From the NCBI GenBank assembly GCA_026706385.1, contig JAPOYV010000073.1, positions 1 to 64,000 on the forward strand: a stretch of 64,000 nt of DNA, written 5' to 3'. The DNA comes from Gammaproteobacteria bacterium. Lineage in GTDB: Bacteria; Pseudomonadota; Gammaproteobacteria; Pseudomonadales; Azotimanducaceae. Below the pieces are notes generated by a model. It was not told the DNA's origin, made no database searches, and worked only from the letters and a program-made list of their open reading frames with translations. This document shows, in pieces, positions 1-9,752 of this stretch (position 1 is the first letter of the stretch; every line of letters starts with the position of its first letter). Both the position numbers and the translations under genes were made by a program.

Positions 1-49
1 CGAACATCCTCGCCATCGCCAGATGGACATCCAACGCCGGTCGCTTCAC
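1..49 (-). CDS. Possible 5' end of an unidentified gene (runs off the left edge)
   Basis: On the minus strand a GTG at 49 opens a frame of 16 codons that reaches the window edge, starting KRPALDVHLAMARMF. It lies downstream of hisC in the same direction and could be the next gene of that operon. The RP..D..LAMA pattern is faintly like the N-termini of dCMP/ComE-type deaminases, but 16 residues cannot establish a family. The remaining bases up to the hisC stop at 139 hold nothing else that I recognise. Confidence 0.25.
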   Translation of the reverse strand, partial: MKRPALDVHLAMARMF

Positions 50-138
50 GGATCGACCCGTTTCACCCTCACAATCTCATTGGACAACGGTCGGGCCGGT
101 CGCCCGGGCACTGTCCTCATCGCCAGGGCATCACTGCG

Positions 139-1221
139 CTAGCCATCGCAGCGCTGATCGGCAGCGATGGCAACGATGGCATCGAGCAGTTTGTCGTTCT
201 CGTCGTCCCTTCCGACGGTAATCCGCAAGCAGTCGGCCAAGCGCGGCCGGTCGAAGTAGCGCACGAATATCCCACGCTCTCGCAGCGATCGATAGACGTC
301 GGCCGCTCCGGGTTTCCGGGCGAGGACGAAGTTGGCTTGGGACTCCGGCACGAACCAACCGAGAGCGCGCAGGGCATCGGCCAATCGCGCGCGTTCGTCG
401 CGGATCGCTCGCCATGACCGCTTGGCATGGTCGGGATCGGAGAGCGCGGCGATTGCCACCGATTGCGCGAGCGTGCCGACGTTGAAACTGTCGCGCGTCT
501 TGACGCGGATCGGCTGGATCAGGCCGACGTCGCCGATCAGGAAGCCGACGCGGAGTCCGGCCAGCGAATAGCCCTTGGACAGCGTGCGCAAGAGCAGTAG
601 GTTGTCATGGCGGCGTATGAGCGGAGCAAGGTCGTGCTCGCGTTCCGGATCCGCGAAGTCCACGTAGGCCTCGTCCACGAGCAGTACGCCATCGAGTTCG
701 TTTGCGATGCGGGCGATGGTTTCGCCGTCCAGCAGCACGCCTGACGGGGCGTGGGGGTTGACGAGGCAGGTGAGCCGGGCGCCCGCGGCGTTCAGCCGCC
801 GGGCGAGGTCCCCCGGCGGCCTCCATTCCGCGTCCAGCGGGACCTTGGTCACGGTGCAGTCCTGCACGGCGGCGAGTACCGGATAGAGCGAGTAGCTCGG
901 CTCCGCCAACCCCAGGGTTGCGTGCGGGTCGACGAACGTGGTGATCGCCAGGCGCAATCCCTCGTCGCCGCCGTTCGTGGCGACGACGTTGCCGGGCTCG
1001 ATGCCGAGCCGGCCGGCGAGGACGCCGCGCAGGTCGTCGGCGGTCGCTGGCGGGTAGCGGCGAAGGGTGGCCACATCGAAACGCGCGAGCGCCTCGGCGA
1101 CGGTCGGCGACGGCGGGTAGGGGTTCTCGTTGGTATTGAGCTTGACGATGTCGCTACCGGCCGGTTGCTCGCCGTAGACATAGCCCGCCATGCGCGCGAC
1201 GTTGCCTCGTTCGTAGCTCAT
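139..1221 (-). CDS. hisC: Histidinol-phosphate aminotransferase
   Basis: A fold-type I PLP aminotransferase of 360 residues. It transfers the amino group from glutamate to imidazole-acetol phosphate in histidine biosynthesis, in the cytoplasm. Visible marks are the N-terminal KLNTNENPYPPSP motif (residues 27-39) typical of HisC, the Asp of LVDEAY (183) that contacts the PLP pyridine nitrogen, and the Schiff-base lysine in TLSKGYSLAG (K216). The ATG at 1221 is chosen because it forms an ATGA overlap with the stop of the upstream transporter gene; the frame continues far upstream only as antisense-like low-complexity sequence. It is the last complete gene of the operon starting at argC. Some HisC paralogs act on aromatic amino acids, so side activities are possible. 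Confidence 0.9.
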   Translation of the reverse strand: MSYERGNVARMAGYVYGEQPAGSDIVKLNTNENPYPPSPTVAEALARFDVATLRRYPPATADDLRGVLAGRLGIEPGNVVATNGGDEGLRLAITTFVDPHATLGLAEPSYSLYPVLAAVQDCTVTKVPLDAEWRPPGDLARRLNAAGARLTCLVNPHAPSGVLLDGETIARIANELDGVLLVDEAYVDFADPEREHDLAPLIRRHDNLLLLRTLSKGYSLAGLRVGFLIGDVGLIQPIRVKTRDSFNVGTLAQSVAIAALSDPDHAKRSWRAIRDERARLADALRALGWFVPESQANFVLARKPGAADVYRSLRERGIFVRYFDRPRLADCLRITVGRDDENDKLLDAIVAIAADQRCDG

Positions 1222-2261
1222 TGGGCCTGGGTGGGTTGGCCGGCCCGAGTCCGCTCTGCCGGGTCGAGCAGGTGCGCGATCCACTCGGTGGACGGATTGG
1301 CCTCGAAGGCGATCTTGGCCGTCATGGTCAGCGGCACCGAAAGCAGCATTCCCACCGGCCCGAGAACCCATCCCCAGAACACCAGCGACAGGAACACGAC
1401 CAGCGTGGACAGACTCAAGGCACGGCCCATGAAGCGGGGCTCCACGACGCTGCCCATCGCAACGTTCACGACGACGAAAACCGCCAGCGTGGCGATGGCG
1501 TGTCCGGCGCCGAGTTGCACGATCGCGAGCAACACGGGCGGCACGGCGGCGATGACGCTGCCGATGGTCGGCACGTAGTTCAGGAGGAAAGCCAGAAGCC
1601 CCCACAGGATGGGGAAGTCGACGCCGATGATCCACAGCGCGACACCGACGAATACGCCGGTCGCGAGGCTCACCGAGGTCTTGATGGCCATGTAGCGGTT
1701 GACGTTGGCGGCGAAGCGCTCGAAGTGCGGCAGATCCTCGTCCGGGTCGGCCAGCACGGCCTTGAGCTTGCGCGGGAAACTCGATGCCTCGCCGAGGATG
1801 AAGAGAACCGTCAGCAGGATCAGGAAGCCGTTGGAGAGCATGTTGCCGAGGCCGACCAACGCGTCGGCGGCGAGGTTCCAGGCTCGTCCCGGATCCAGGG
1901 TCTCCGCCGACAGTTCGATGCCGAAGCCGGCGAGCCACGATTGCACGTCCGCGAGGCGCGTACCGAGCTTGGCCTGGTAACTCGGCAACTGTTCCTGGAA
2001 CGTCGTTGCCGACTGGGCGACCACGGCACCGACGCCGATCAGTAGGGCGACAAGGCAGAGCACCACCAACGCTATGGCGGCACCCACCGGGACGCGGAAC
2101 CGGTTCAGCCAGAACACGGGCGTTGCCGCGATGGTGGCGATGAACGCGGCCAGCAGGAACGGCACGGCGATCTGCTCGGCGGCCTTGACGCCGGCGATCA
2201 CCACCACCAAGCCGGCCGCGACCAGGAGCGGATGTGCCGTCGCCGTGCGACGTTCAGCCAT
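1218..2261 (-). CDS. AI-2E family transporter (PerM-like membrane protein)
   Basis: A 347-residue integral membrane protein. Hydrophobic segments occur near residues 12-50 and 60-80, with a further cluster from about 140 to 330. The conserved C-terminal family block is present: an EPRFMG motif followed by a long LSTLVVFLSLVFWGWVLG helix and GMLLSVPLT. This is the signature of the AI-2E transporter family (PF01594), whose members export small molecules or ions; the substrate cannot be read from sequence. It shares a 4-bp overlap with hisC downstream and lies 48 bp after the nitrilase-family gene, so it is probably co-transcribed with both. There is no evident functional link to histidine synthesis. 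Confidence 0.85.
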   Translation of the reverse strand: MAERRTATAHPLLVAAGLVVVIAGVKAAEQIAVPFLLAAFIATIAATPVFWLNRFRVPVGAAIALVVLCLVALLIGVGAVVAQSATTFQEQLPSYQAKLGTRLADVQSWLAGFGIELSAETLDPGRAWNLAADALVGLGNMLSNGFLILLTVLFILGEASSFPRKLKAVLADPDEDLPHFERFAANVNRYMAIKTSVSLATGVFVGVALWIIGVDFPILWGLLAFLLNYVPTIGSVIAAVPPVLLAIVQLGAGHAIATLAVFVVVNVAMGSVVEPRFMGRALSLSTLVVFLSLVFWGWVLGPVGMLLSVPLTMTAKIAFEANPSTEWIAHLLDPAERTRAGQPTQAQ

Positions 2262-2309
2262 CCGACCTTCCCCGGTGTCGTCTCGTGGCGATCACGAGAA
2301 TGCGCGCCT

Positions 2310-3131
2310 TCATGAGAAGGCGCGCCGGTTCTTAAGGCTCGGCAACTCCGCCCGTACGCTCGCTACGCGTTCGGGGTCGATGTCGGTCAGCGCAAAGCCG
2401 TCGCCCTCGTCGCACTCGGCGACGACGTCGCCCCAGGGATCGACGACCAATCCGTGCCCATAGGACTGTCGGCCGCGGTGGCCGTGGTCGCCGTGCTGTG
2501 CCGGCGCGATGATGTAGCACTGGCACTCGATGGCCCGGGCTCGCAGAAGGACGTGCCAATGGGCCTTGCCGGTGTTCTTGAAGAACGCGCTCGGAACGGT
2601 GATCGCCGTGGCCCCGAGGTCGGCCAGCGCTTGGTAGAGGAGGGGAAAGCGCACGTCGTAGCACACCGTGAGGCCGAGTGGGCCGAAAGGCGTTTTGGTG
2701 ACCACCGCCCGGTCGCCCGGCGCCGTGCCTCGGGATTCCAATACGCGCGTGCCGTCCGCCATGTCGACGTCGAACAGGTGGATCTTGCGATACAGGCTGG
2801 CGACTTCGCCGGTGGGCGCCAGGTGCACGCAGGTGTTGAACGCCCGACCGTCTTCGGCGGCCTCGGCGAACCCGCCGAGGACGAGGTCGACCCCGGCGCT
2901 GCGCGCGGCCTCGGCACAGTTGCGCAGGATCGGCCCGCCGGAGGGCAGTGGTTCCAGCACAAGTCTGCGCTCGCGTTCCGAGCCGATGAAGGAGAACGCT
3001 TCCGGCACGAATACGACGCGGGCACCGGCATCGGCCGCCGCCATGGTCAGGGACAGGGTGTTGTCGACGTTCCGCTCGACGTCATTGGTTGCGCACATCT
3101 GCACTATTCCGACCGTCGTTTTCTCACCCAT
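2310..3131 (-). CDS. Carbon-nitrogen hydrolase (nitrilase superfamily, Nit1/Nit2 type)
   Basis: A 273-residue cytoplasmic amidase with the complete nitrilase catalytic triad: E44 in VPEAF, K116 in YRKIHLFD and C157 in CYDVRFP. The YRKIHLFDVD and CYDVRFPLLY blocks match the Nit1/Nit2 branch, whose known members hydrolyse deaminated glutathione or omega-amidate substrates such as 2-oxoglutaramate. The start ATG at 3131 leaves only 2 bp after the stop of the helicase gene, indicating translational coupling. Its neighbour two genes upstream is a transaminase; omega-amidases commonly clean up the oxoacid amides made by transaminases, so a metabolite-repair role is plausible, but this is inference. 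Confidence 0.87.
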   Translation of the reverse strand: MGEKTTVGIVQMCATNDVERNVDNTLSLTMAAADAGARVVFVPEAFSFIGSERERRLVLEPLPSGGPILRNCAEAARSAGVDLVLGGFAEAAEDGRAFNTCVHLAPTGEVASLYRKIHLFDVDMADGTRVLESRGTAPGDRAVVTKTPFGPLGLTVCYDVRFPLLYQALADLGATAITVPSAFFKNTGKAHWHVLLRARAIECQCYIIAPAQHGDHGHRGRQSYGHGLVVDPWGDVVAECDEGDGFALTDIDPERVASVRAELPSLKNRRAFS

Positions 3132-3133
3132 GG

Positions 3134-4296
<1,163 letters not shown>

Positions 4297-4300
<4 letters not shown>

Positions 4301-5523
4301 CCGCGCCGCCGCGCCGCTGCAAGTCGAACGCAAAGCGTGAAGACATCCACGCCGGCCTCGACCTCCTCCAGGGTGGCGAAGGTCGGCGCCAGGCGGATGT
4401 TGCGGTCTTCGGGGTCCTCGCCGTGCGGGAAGGTTGCGCCCGCCGGGGTCAGCGCCACGCCGAGCTCGGCGGCGAGCGCCACCACGGACTTCGCCAGTCC
4501 GGGCACCGTATCCACCGAGACGAAGTAGCCGCCGGCGGGCCTGGTCCAGGTCGCGAGGCCCGTCCCGCCCAGGCCGCGTTCGAGCCCGCGCTGCAGGGCT
4601 TCGAACTTCGGACGCGCAAGGTCCGCATGGGCGCGCATGTGGTCTTCGAGTCTGCCGGCGAGGAAGCGCACGTGGCGAAGCTGGTTCACCTTGTCCGGTC
4701 CGATCATGAACGTCGAAAGCCGCGCGTCCATGGCGGCGAGGAAGCTCTCGGAACCGCCGAGGAAGGCGATCCCGCCGCCGGAGAAGGTCACCTTGGAGGT
4801 CGATGCGAACATCGCGATGGAATCGGCCGTGCCCGCTGCCTTCGCCAAGGGCAGGATCGGCGTCAGCGGTCGAGGCGGAAAGTGGAAGTCGTGCACGGCG
4901 TAGGCGTTGTCCCAAAGGACCAGGAACGAGCCTGCGGCCTTGCCCGGCAAGGTGGCGAGTCGGCCAACGGTCTCCCGTGAGTAGATGCAGCCGGTGGGGT
5001 TGGAGTACTTCGGCACGCACCAGATGCACCGTACGGCGGGGTCGTTCGCGACAAGGTCCTCGACGGCGTCCATATCCGGCCCGTCGTCGGTCATCGGCAC
5101 GCTCACCAGGTCCATGCCCACCGCCTCGGCGACCACGAAATGCCGATCGTAGCCGGGCACGGGGCAGATCGCCTTGGCGGGACCGGACTCGCGCCACGGG
5201 GCGCCATGGAGACCGGCGTTCATGGCTGCATCGAGAACGAAGAACATGATCGTAAGGCTGGCGTTGCCGCCGGCCATGACCTCCGCCCGCTCGACGTCGA
5301 GGAGGCGCGCGCCGAGTGAGCGCGCCTCTGGGAGACCACGCAGGTTGCCGTAGTTGCGTACGTCCGTGCCGTCTTCGGCCCGAAAATCGCCCGCCAGGAT
5401 GCCGTCGAGGGCGTTGGAAAGGTCCAACTGATCGGCTGCGGGCTTGCCGCGGGTGAGGTCGAGCGCGAGGTTCGCGCCCTTCAGCGCAAGGTAGCGGGCC
5501 TCCAGATCGGTTCGTTCGGACAT
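4297..5523 (-). CDS. Aspartate aminotransferase, type Ic
   Basis: A 408-residue PLP-dependent aminotransferase of the subgroup (PF12897) typified by the type Ic aspartate aminotransferases. The N-terminal block LDLTRGKPAADQLDLS and the VRNYGNLRGLPEAR block are characteristic. The Schiff-base lysine is in FASTSKVTFSGGG, roughly residue 245, and DNAYAVHDFHFP lies before it. It interconverts aspartate/2-oxoglutarate and oxaloacetate/glutamate. The ATG at 5523 was preferred over an in-frame codon 81 bp upstream because MSERTDLEARYLALKG matches the expected N-terminus and the longer form would overlap argC. Sixteen bases separate it from argC; it overlaps the helicase gene by 4 bp. Confidence 0.87.
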
Positions 5524-5539
5524 TCTGGTCACGATTCGG

Positions 5540-6508
5540 TTAGCAAGGCGCTTCGCCGCGCGTCGCCTTTGCGACGCGTAGGCCCTCGGTTTCCGGTAGG
5601 CCAAGCATGAGGTTCAGGTTCTGCACTGCGGCACCCGCCGCGCCCTTGCCGAGGTTGTCGTAGCGACTGACGATCAGCAGTTGCTCGTCGCTGGCGAAGA
5701 CCATGAGGTCGAGATCGTTCGAGCCATTGCGCGAAGTCGGCGACAGGAAGCCGTCGTCCAGGGCGTTCTCCGGATGCAGTCCGTGGACATGGACGAACGG
5801 TTCGTCACGGTAGCGGTCGGTGAGCACGCGCCAGACGTCGGACGGCTTCGTATTGCCGCTGAGTTCGCGCGTGAAGAGCGCCACCTGGACGAGCATCCCG
5901 CGGTAGTAGTGTCCGACCGAGGGTGCGAACAGCGGTGCCGAGTCCGTCTTCGCGTAGCGCTGCATCTCTGGCACGTGCTTGTGGCTCAGGCCGAAACCGT
6001 ACGGTCGGGTTCGCAAGGCGGGCGTGTCGCACGACTGGTACTTGGCGATCATGCTCTTGCCGCCCCCCGAGTAGCCCGAGACGGCGTGCATCCTCAAGGG
6101 CAGGGTGGGGTCGAGCAGGCCCGCTTCGATCAACGGTCGAATGCCCAGAACGAAACCCGTGGGATAGCAGCCCGGGTTCGCGACCCGTGCACTCGCGCGG
6201 ATTGCTTCGCGCTGGCTCGCCCCGATTTCGGGCAGGCCGTACGTCCAGCCCGGACTCGTACGGTGGGCCGTGCTGGCATCAAGGAAACGGGCACCGGGTT
6301 CGAGACGCACCGCCTCGCGAGCGGCGTCGTCCGGCAAGCAGAGCGCCACCACGTCGGCTTGTTCATACAGGCTGCGACGCTGCGCCGCGTCCTTGCGGAA
6401 CCGGTCTTCGATGGCGAGCAGGTCGATGCCCCCGTGCGCGGAGAGGCGCGCCGCCAATTCAAGACCTGTCGTGCCGGCTTGGCCGTCGATGAACACGGAG
6501 TAGGTCAT
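5540..6508 (-). CDS. argC: N-acetyl-gamma-glutamyl-phosphate reductase, type 2
   Basis: A 322-residue NADPH-dependent dehydrogenase that reduces N-acetylglutamyl-5-phosphate to the semialdehyde in arginine synthesis. The N-terminal nucleotide-binding motif is GQAGTTGLE (9-17), the catalytic cysteine is C114 in NPGCYPTG, and the short length with the SGGGKSMIAKY block marks the type 2 (short) family. It is the first gene of the minus-strand operon ending at hisC. A perfect TATAAT on the minus strand at 6538-6543 lies about 30 bp upstream of the ATG, just past a strong hairpin. Confidence 0.92.
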   Translation of the reverse strand: MTYSVFIDGQAGTTGLELAARLSAHGGIDLLAIEDRFRKDAAQRRSLYEQADVVALCLPDDAAREAVRLEPGARFLDASTAHRTSPGWTYGLPEIGASQREAIRASARVANPGCYPTGFVLGIRPLIEAGLLDPTLPLRMHAVSGYSGGGKSMIAKYQSCDTPALRTRPYGFGLSHKHVPEMQRYAKTDSAPLFAPSVGHYYRGMLVQVALFTRELSGNTKPSDVWRVLTDRYRDEPFVHVHGLHPENALDDGFLSPTSRNGSNDLDLMVFASDEQLLIVSRYDNLGKGAAGAAVQNLNLMLGLPETEGLRVAKATRGEAPC

Positions 6509-6537
6509 GGCAGGGGCAAGGATGGCACGGCGCGGCG

Positions 6538-6543
6538 ATTATA
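6538..6543 (-). promoter_or_regulatory. Candidate -10 box for the argC operon
   Basis: A perfect TATAAT on the minus strand ends about 30 bp before the argC ATG, which would give a leader of roughly 22 nt. No good -35 box is visible at 17-18 bp because that position lies inside the adjoining hairpin, so the assignment is tentative. Confidence 0.35.
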
Positions 6544-6544
6544 G

Positions 6545-6572
6545 GGGACGCGACCGCTTGCGGTCGCGTCCC
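6545..6572. terminator. Hairpin between the esterase gene and argC
   Basis: A perfect 12-bp inverted repeat, GGGACGCGACCG with loop CTTG and its complement. It lies downstream of the minus-strand esterase gene and upstream of the argC -10 box. The stem is very stable, but no clear U-run follows on the minus strand, so it may act as a weak terminator or 3'-end stabiliser. Confidence 0.5.
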
Positions 6573-6639
6573 GAATTCGTTTCGCAGACTCTCTGACCGA
6601 ACAGGCGCGACCTCGCCGCGCACGCCCTGCGGTTTGCGC

Positions 6640-7284
6640 TTAGCCGAAGCGGGCGTCCAGCCAGGCCGAGATGTCGGCGATTTCCTCGGGACAGACCTGG
6701 TGCCCCATGCCGTAGACGCGCCAGTCGACGTCGTAACCCAAGTTGGTCAGGCTCTCGCGGGAGGTGATGGCGCGTGCGATGGGGATCATCGGATCCATCT
6801 GCCCGTGCGCCATGAGGATCGGCACGTCGATGCTGGCGAAGCTGACTTCCTCGCCGATGTGTTCATGGTCGTGCACGTAGGTCGACAGCGCCATGATGCC
6901 GGCGAATCGCTCGGCCGAGCGTAGGCCGAGGTGCAACGCGATGACACCGCCTTGGGAGAACCCGGCGAGCACGATCCTTGACCGTGCCATGCCTCGAGCC
7001 TCCTCGGCTTGCACGAGTTCCTCCACCTGGGCTGCCGAGGCCCGGATGTCCTCGGTTCCGGCCAGGGGCGCCCGCGGGTCGATGTCGTACCACGCGCGCA
7101 TCTCCATGCCCCCGTTGATCGCCACGGCGCGTTTGGGTGCATGCGGGAACACGAAACGCACCGGGTTCGCCAAGTCGAGCATGGCCGCCACCGGTTCGAA
7201 GTCGTGGCCGTCGGCGCCAAGCCCGTGCAGCCAGATCACCGTGCCGGCGGCGTCGCGGGCGTCGATCTCTATGGTCTCAAGCAT
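6640..7284 (-). CDS. Alpha/beta-hydrolase, carboxylesterase/phospholipase family
   Basis: A 214-residue cytosolic serine hydrolase of the dienelactone hydrolase-like carboxylesterase 2 family (PF02230). The catalytic triad can be read directly: S110 in GFSQGG, D164 in HGQMDPMIP and H195 in YGMGHQVC. The oxyanion-hole motif is WLHGLGADGHDF (19-30). Family members cleave short-chain acyl esters, lysophospholipids or acyl-thioesters; the exact substrate is not decidable. The ATG at 7284 is chosen because MLETIEID is the usual N-terminus; the frame upstream runs antisense to the tannase-like gene and is not coding. The gene is divergent from the esterase at 7381. Confidence 0.88.
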   Translation of the reverse strand: MLETIEIDARDAAGTVIWLHGLGADGHDFEPVAAMLDLANPVRFVFPHAPKRAVAINGGMEMRAWYDIDPRAPLAGTEDIRASAAQVEELVQAEEARGMARSRIVLAGFSQGGVIALHLGLRSAERFAGIMALSTYVHDHEHIGEEVSFASIDVPILMAHGQMDPMIPIARAITSRESLTNLGYDVDWRVYGMGHQVCPEEIADISAWLDARFG

Positions 7285-7380
7285 CGGGCGAGTTTGGGGT
7301 AAGACGTGCAGCGCGACAAGGTAAGAAACATGGAGGGCGGTGGTAAGCTGCGGTGCGTCGTACAGAACCGTTGGATCCCC

Positions 7381-8904
7381 ATGGCAAGAGCAAGCCTTAT
7401 CGCCGTCCTTGTGCTTTTCGCATTGCCTGCGACGGCCGGCGCCTGGGGGCGCATGTGCCACAACCTCGTGCGGCTCACCGATCTGTCCCACGCCATCGAG
7501 CCGGGGATCGAGGTGCTGGAAACCGACGAAGCCCCTTGGCACTGCCGGGTTCGCGGCGTGGTCAACCGGGCCATTCGCTTCGAGGTGAGGATGCCCATCG
7601 TCGCCAACGAGGTGACCTGGAACGGTCGCCTCATGTTCTCGACCGTCGGCGGGGGCGCAGGCGTCATCGGCGATACGACCAGCCTCCTGTCGCGCGGGTT
7701 CGCGATGGCGTCGACGGACACGGGTCACGAAGCGAGCGAGGGCAACGCGTTCTACCGTCAACCGGAGGCGCTGTTGGACTACGCCTATCGCGGCGTCCAC
7801 CTCGCGACGCAGGCTGCGAAACGGATCGTCACGCATTTCTATAGCCGCGACATCGAGTTCTCGTACCTTCAGGGGTGCTCGAACGGCGGGCGTGCCGCCA
7901 TGCTCGAAGCGACCCGGTTCCCGAACGACTACGACGGGATCATTGCCGGCGCGCCCGCATTTCGATTCCAGGAGTTCGTGCCGTGGACGGTCGGCGTCCA
8001 CCGCATGCAGAACGAGAACCCGCTCACACCGGATGCCCTGCGCGTCCTCGACAACGCATCGCGCGAGGCCTGCGATGGCTTGGACGGCGTGGAGGACGGA
8101 GTCATCAACGACCCACGTCTGTGTACGAGCGAGGTCTTCGACGTTGGTGCGCTCCTGTGCGAAAACGGCGAATCGGACGACTGCCTCACGGCCGGCCAGA
8201 TCGAGACCGCCCGTTTCGTCTACGCCGACATGGCCGATGCGGACGGCAACGTGCTCTCGCCGGGCGTGCCGCCCGGCGCCGAGGCAGCGGGGGACTGGCG
8301 ATTTTGGATGCTCCCGAACGAGGCCTTCGGTGGCGAATCCGTGCTCGCCGGCGTTGGCGAAATCCTGACGTTGACGATGCGCCACACGCCGGACTTCGAC
8401 GTTGAGGCCTTCGACCCCGTCGCGGATCGGGACGTGATCGCCGATGCCATGTCGCCCATGGACGTTGGCACCTTCGACTTGAGCGAGTTTCGTGATCGCG
8501 GTGGCAAGTTACTGATGTATCAAGGATGGAATGACTTCCCACTACGTCCGCAACGCGCCATCAACTACCTGAACGGCGTCAAGCAGACCATGGGCGAAGA
8601 GGCCACCGACGAGTTCTTGCGGCTGTTCATGGTGCCGGGCATGGTGCATTGCGCCGGCGGGCCCGGCGCATGGGACACGGACTACGTCGAGCCGCTGGTC
8701 GCTTGGCGTGAGCAGGGGACGGCGCCCGACCGGCTCGTCGCCAAGACGCCGGAACCGGTCGAGATGGCCCACTTGGCGCCTGACGAGAGCGTCGCGCAGC
8801 AGCGCCGCTTCAGTCGCCCGCTGTGCCCCTACCCGGAATTGGCACGCTACCGCGGCGAAGGCGACGAGGACGACGCGGCGAGTTTCGATTGCCGAGCGCA
8901 GTGA
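7381..8904 (+). CDS. Secreted tannase/feruloyl esterase family protein
   Basis: A 507-residue protein beginning with a clear Sec signal peptide (MARASLIAVLVLFALPATAG-A, residues 1-21), so it acts in the periplasm or outside the cell. The nucleophile is S167 in GCSNGG, within the tannase-family pattern GCSxGGR; downstream blocks NDYDGIIAGAPA, GGKLLMYQGWNDFPL and MVPGMVHCAGGPG carry the family's acid and histidine regions. Substrates of the family (PF07519) are aromatic esters such as tannins and ferulates. Cys residues 26 and 55, 166, and the C-terminal pair suggest disulfides, including the CS-D-HC type seen in this family. The ATG at 7381 was chosen to begin at the signal peptide; an in-frame start 75 bp upstream would add 25 residues before it. 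Confidence 0.85.
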   Translation: MARASLIAVLVLFALPATAGAWGRMCHNLVRLTDLSHAIEPGIEVLETDEAPWHCRVRGVVNRAIRFEVRMPIVANEVTWNGRLMFSTVGGGAGVIGDTTSLLSRGFAMASTDTGHEASEGNAFYRQPEALLDYAYRGVHLATQAAKRIVTHFYSRDIEFSYLQGCSNGGRAAMLEATRFPNDYDGIIAGAPAFRFQEFVPWTVGVHRMQNENPLTPDALRVLDNASREACDGLDGVEDGVINDPRLCTSEVFDVGALLCENGESDDCLTAGQIETARFVYADMADADGNVLSPGVPPGAEAAGDWRFWMLPNEAFGGESVLAGVGEILTLTMRHTPDFDVEAFDPVADRDVIADAMSPMDVGTFDLSEFRDRGGKLLMYQGWNDFPLRPQRAINYLNGVKQTMGEEATDEFLRLFMVPGMVHCAGGPGAWDTDYVEPLVAWREQGTAPDRLVAKTPEPVEMAHLAPDESVAQQRRFSRPLCPYPELARYRGEGDEDDAASFDCRAQ

Positions 8905-8920
8905 CGCGGAGGCCTCCGGC

Positions 8921-9628
8921 CTAAGCGCGGCGAGCGCCGCGGGAGCGTAGCGCGTCGACAAGGGCGTGGTTGCCGCTGTCCTCGGCGGCCTGCAGCGGCG
9001 TCCAGTCCATGAACCCGACCCAATTCAGGTCGGCGCCTTGGCCGAGCAGGTAGTCCGCCGTGGACTGCTGCCCGCCGCGACACGCGTGCCAGAGCGCCGC
9101 AGTGACCTCGTTCGTCGCCGGTTCGCTCCCCGTGCACAGTTCGCGGACGCGGTCGAGGAGACCCAGCGCCGAGGCTTGCGTGAGGGTCGTCCTCGCCCCG
9201 CGAGCGAGCAGACGGCGTGCGGCGTTCCACTGGGCGAAGATCACCGCGTCGGACATCGCCGTCCCCCACGTGAAGACGGCACCTGGAGCTTCGATGTCGG
9301 CGCCGTTGTCCAGCAAGGCGTCGATGGCCGCCACGTCGTCCGAAGAGGCGGCCCAGTGCAACGGCGTCTCGCACGCATCGATCGGCGAGTCGTAGAGGCC
9401 CGCGTTCGGGTCCGCGCCGGCGCTTGCCAGTACAGTGATCGTGGCGGCCACGTTCGGAAAGTGGCCTGGCCAATCCGTGGCCATGTGCAGGAGTGTGCGT
9501 CCGGCGCCCTTGTCGTCGCGGATCACCGCTGTCTCAAGTCCCGGATTGGCCTTCAAGGCAGCGGAGAGCCGGTCGGTGTCGCCAGCCCGGATCGCCGCCG
9601 TGACCTCGATGGCCCGAGGATCGTCCAT
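8921..9628 (-). CDS. Ankyrin-repeat protein
   Basis: A 235-residue protein with about four ankyrin-type repeats, recognisable as GRTLLHMATD...VLASAGADPNAG, ETPLHWAASSDD...LLDNGADIEA, ...RRLLARGARTTL and DWTPLQAAEDSG...LRSRGARRA. There is no signal peptide or membrane segment, so it is probably cytoplasmic and mediates protein contacts; no partner can be inferred. The ATG at 9628 (MDDPRAIEVTAAIRAGD) fits the start of the repeat fold; the frame extends upstream but becomes Ser/Pro-rich and overlaps the divergent CoA-transferase gene. It is convergent with the tannase-family gene (17 bp apart). Confidence 0.75.
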   Translation of the reverse strand: MDDPRAIEVTAAIRAGDTDRLSAALKANPGLETAVIRDDKGAGRTLLHMATDWPGHFPNVAATITVLASAGADPNAGLYDSPIDACETPLHWAASSDDVAAIDALLDNGADIEAPGAVFTWGTAMSDAVIFAQWNAARRLLARGARTTLTQASALGLLDRVRELCTGSEPATNEVTAALWHACRGGQQSTADYLLGQGADLNWVGFMDWTPLQAAEDSGNHALVDALRSRGARRA

Positions 9629-9752
9629 GTCTAGGCTCTGCACGGTCGTCGGCTCCGGCCTGGCAGGGGCGCCGACTATAGCGGAAGGCGAACCTGCGAC
9701 TGAGGCTGCTGGCAGCGTATGATCCCTCGCGGCATGGGAAGAGGAGGCGGTT

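Noticed and set aside
7306-7380. A longer start for the tannase-family gene
   Set aside because: It would place 25 non-hydrophobic residues before a perfect signal peptide beginning at 7381.
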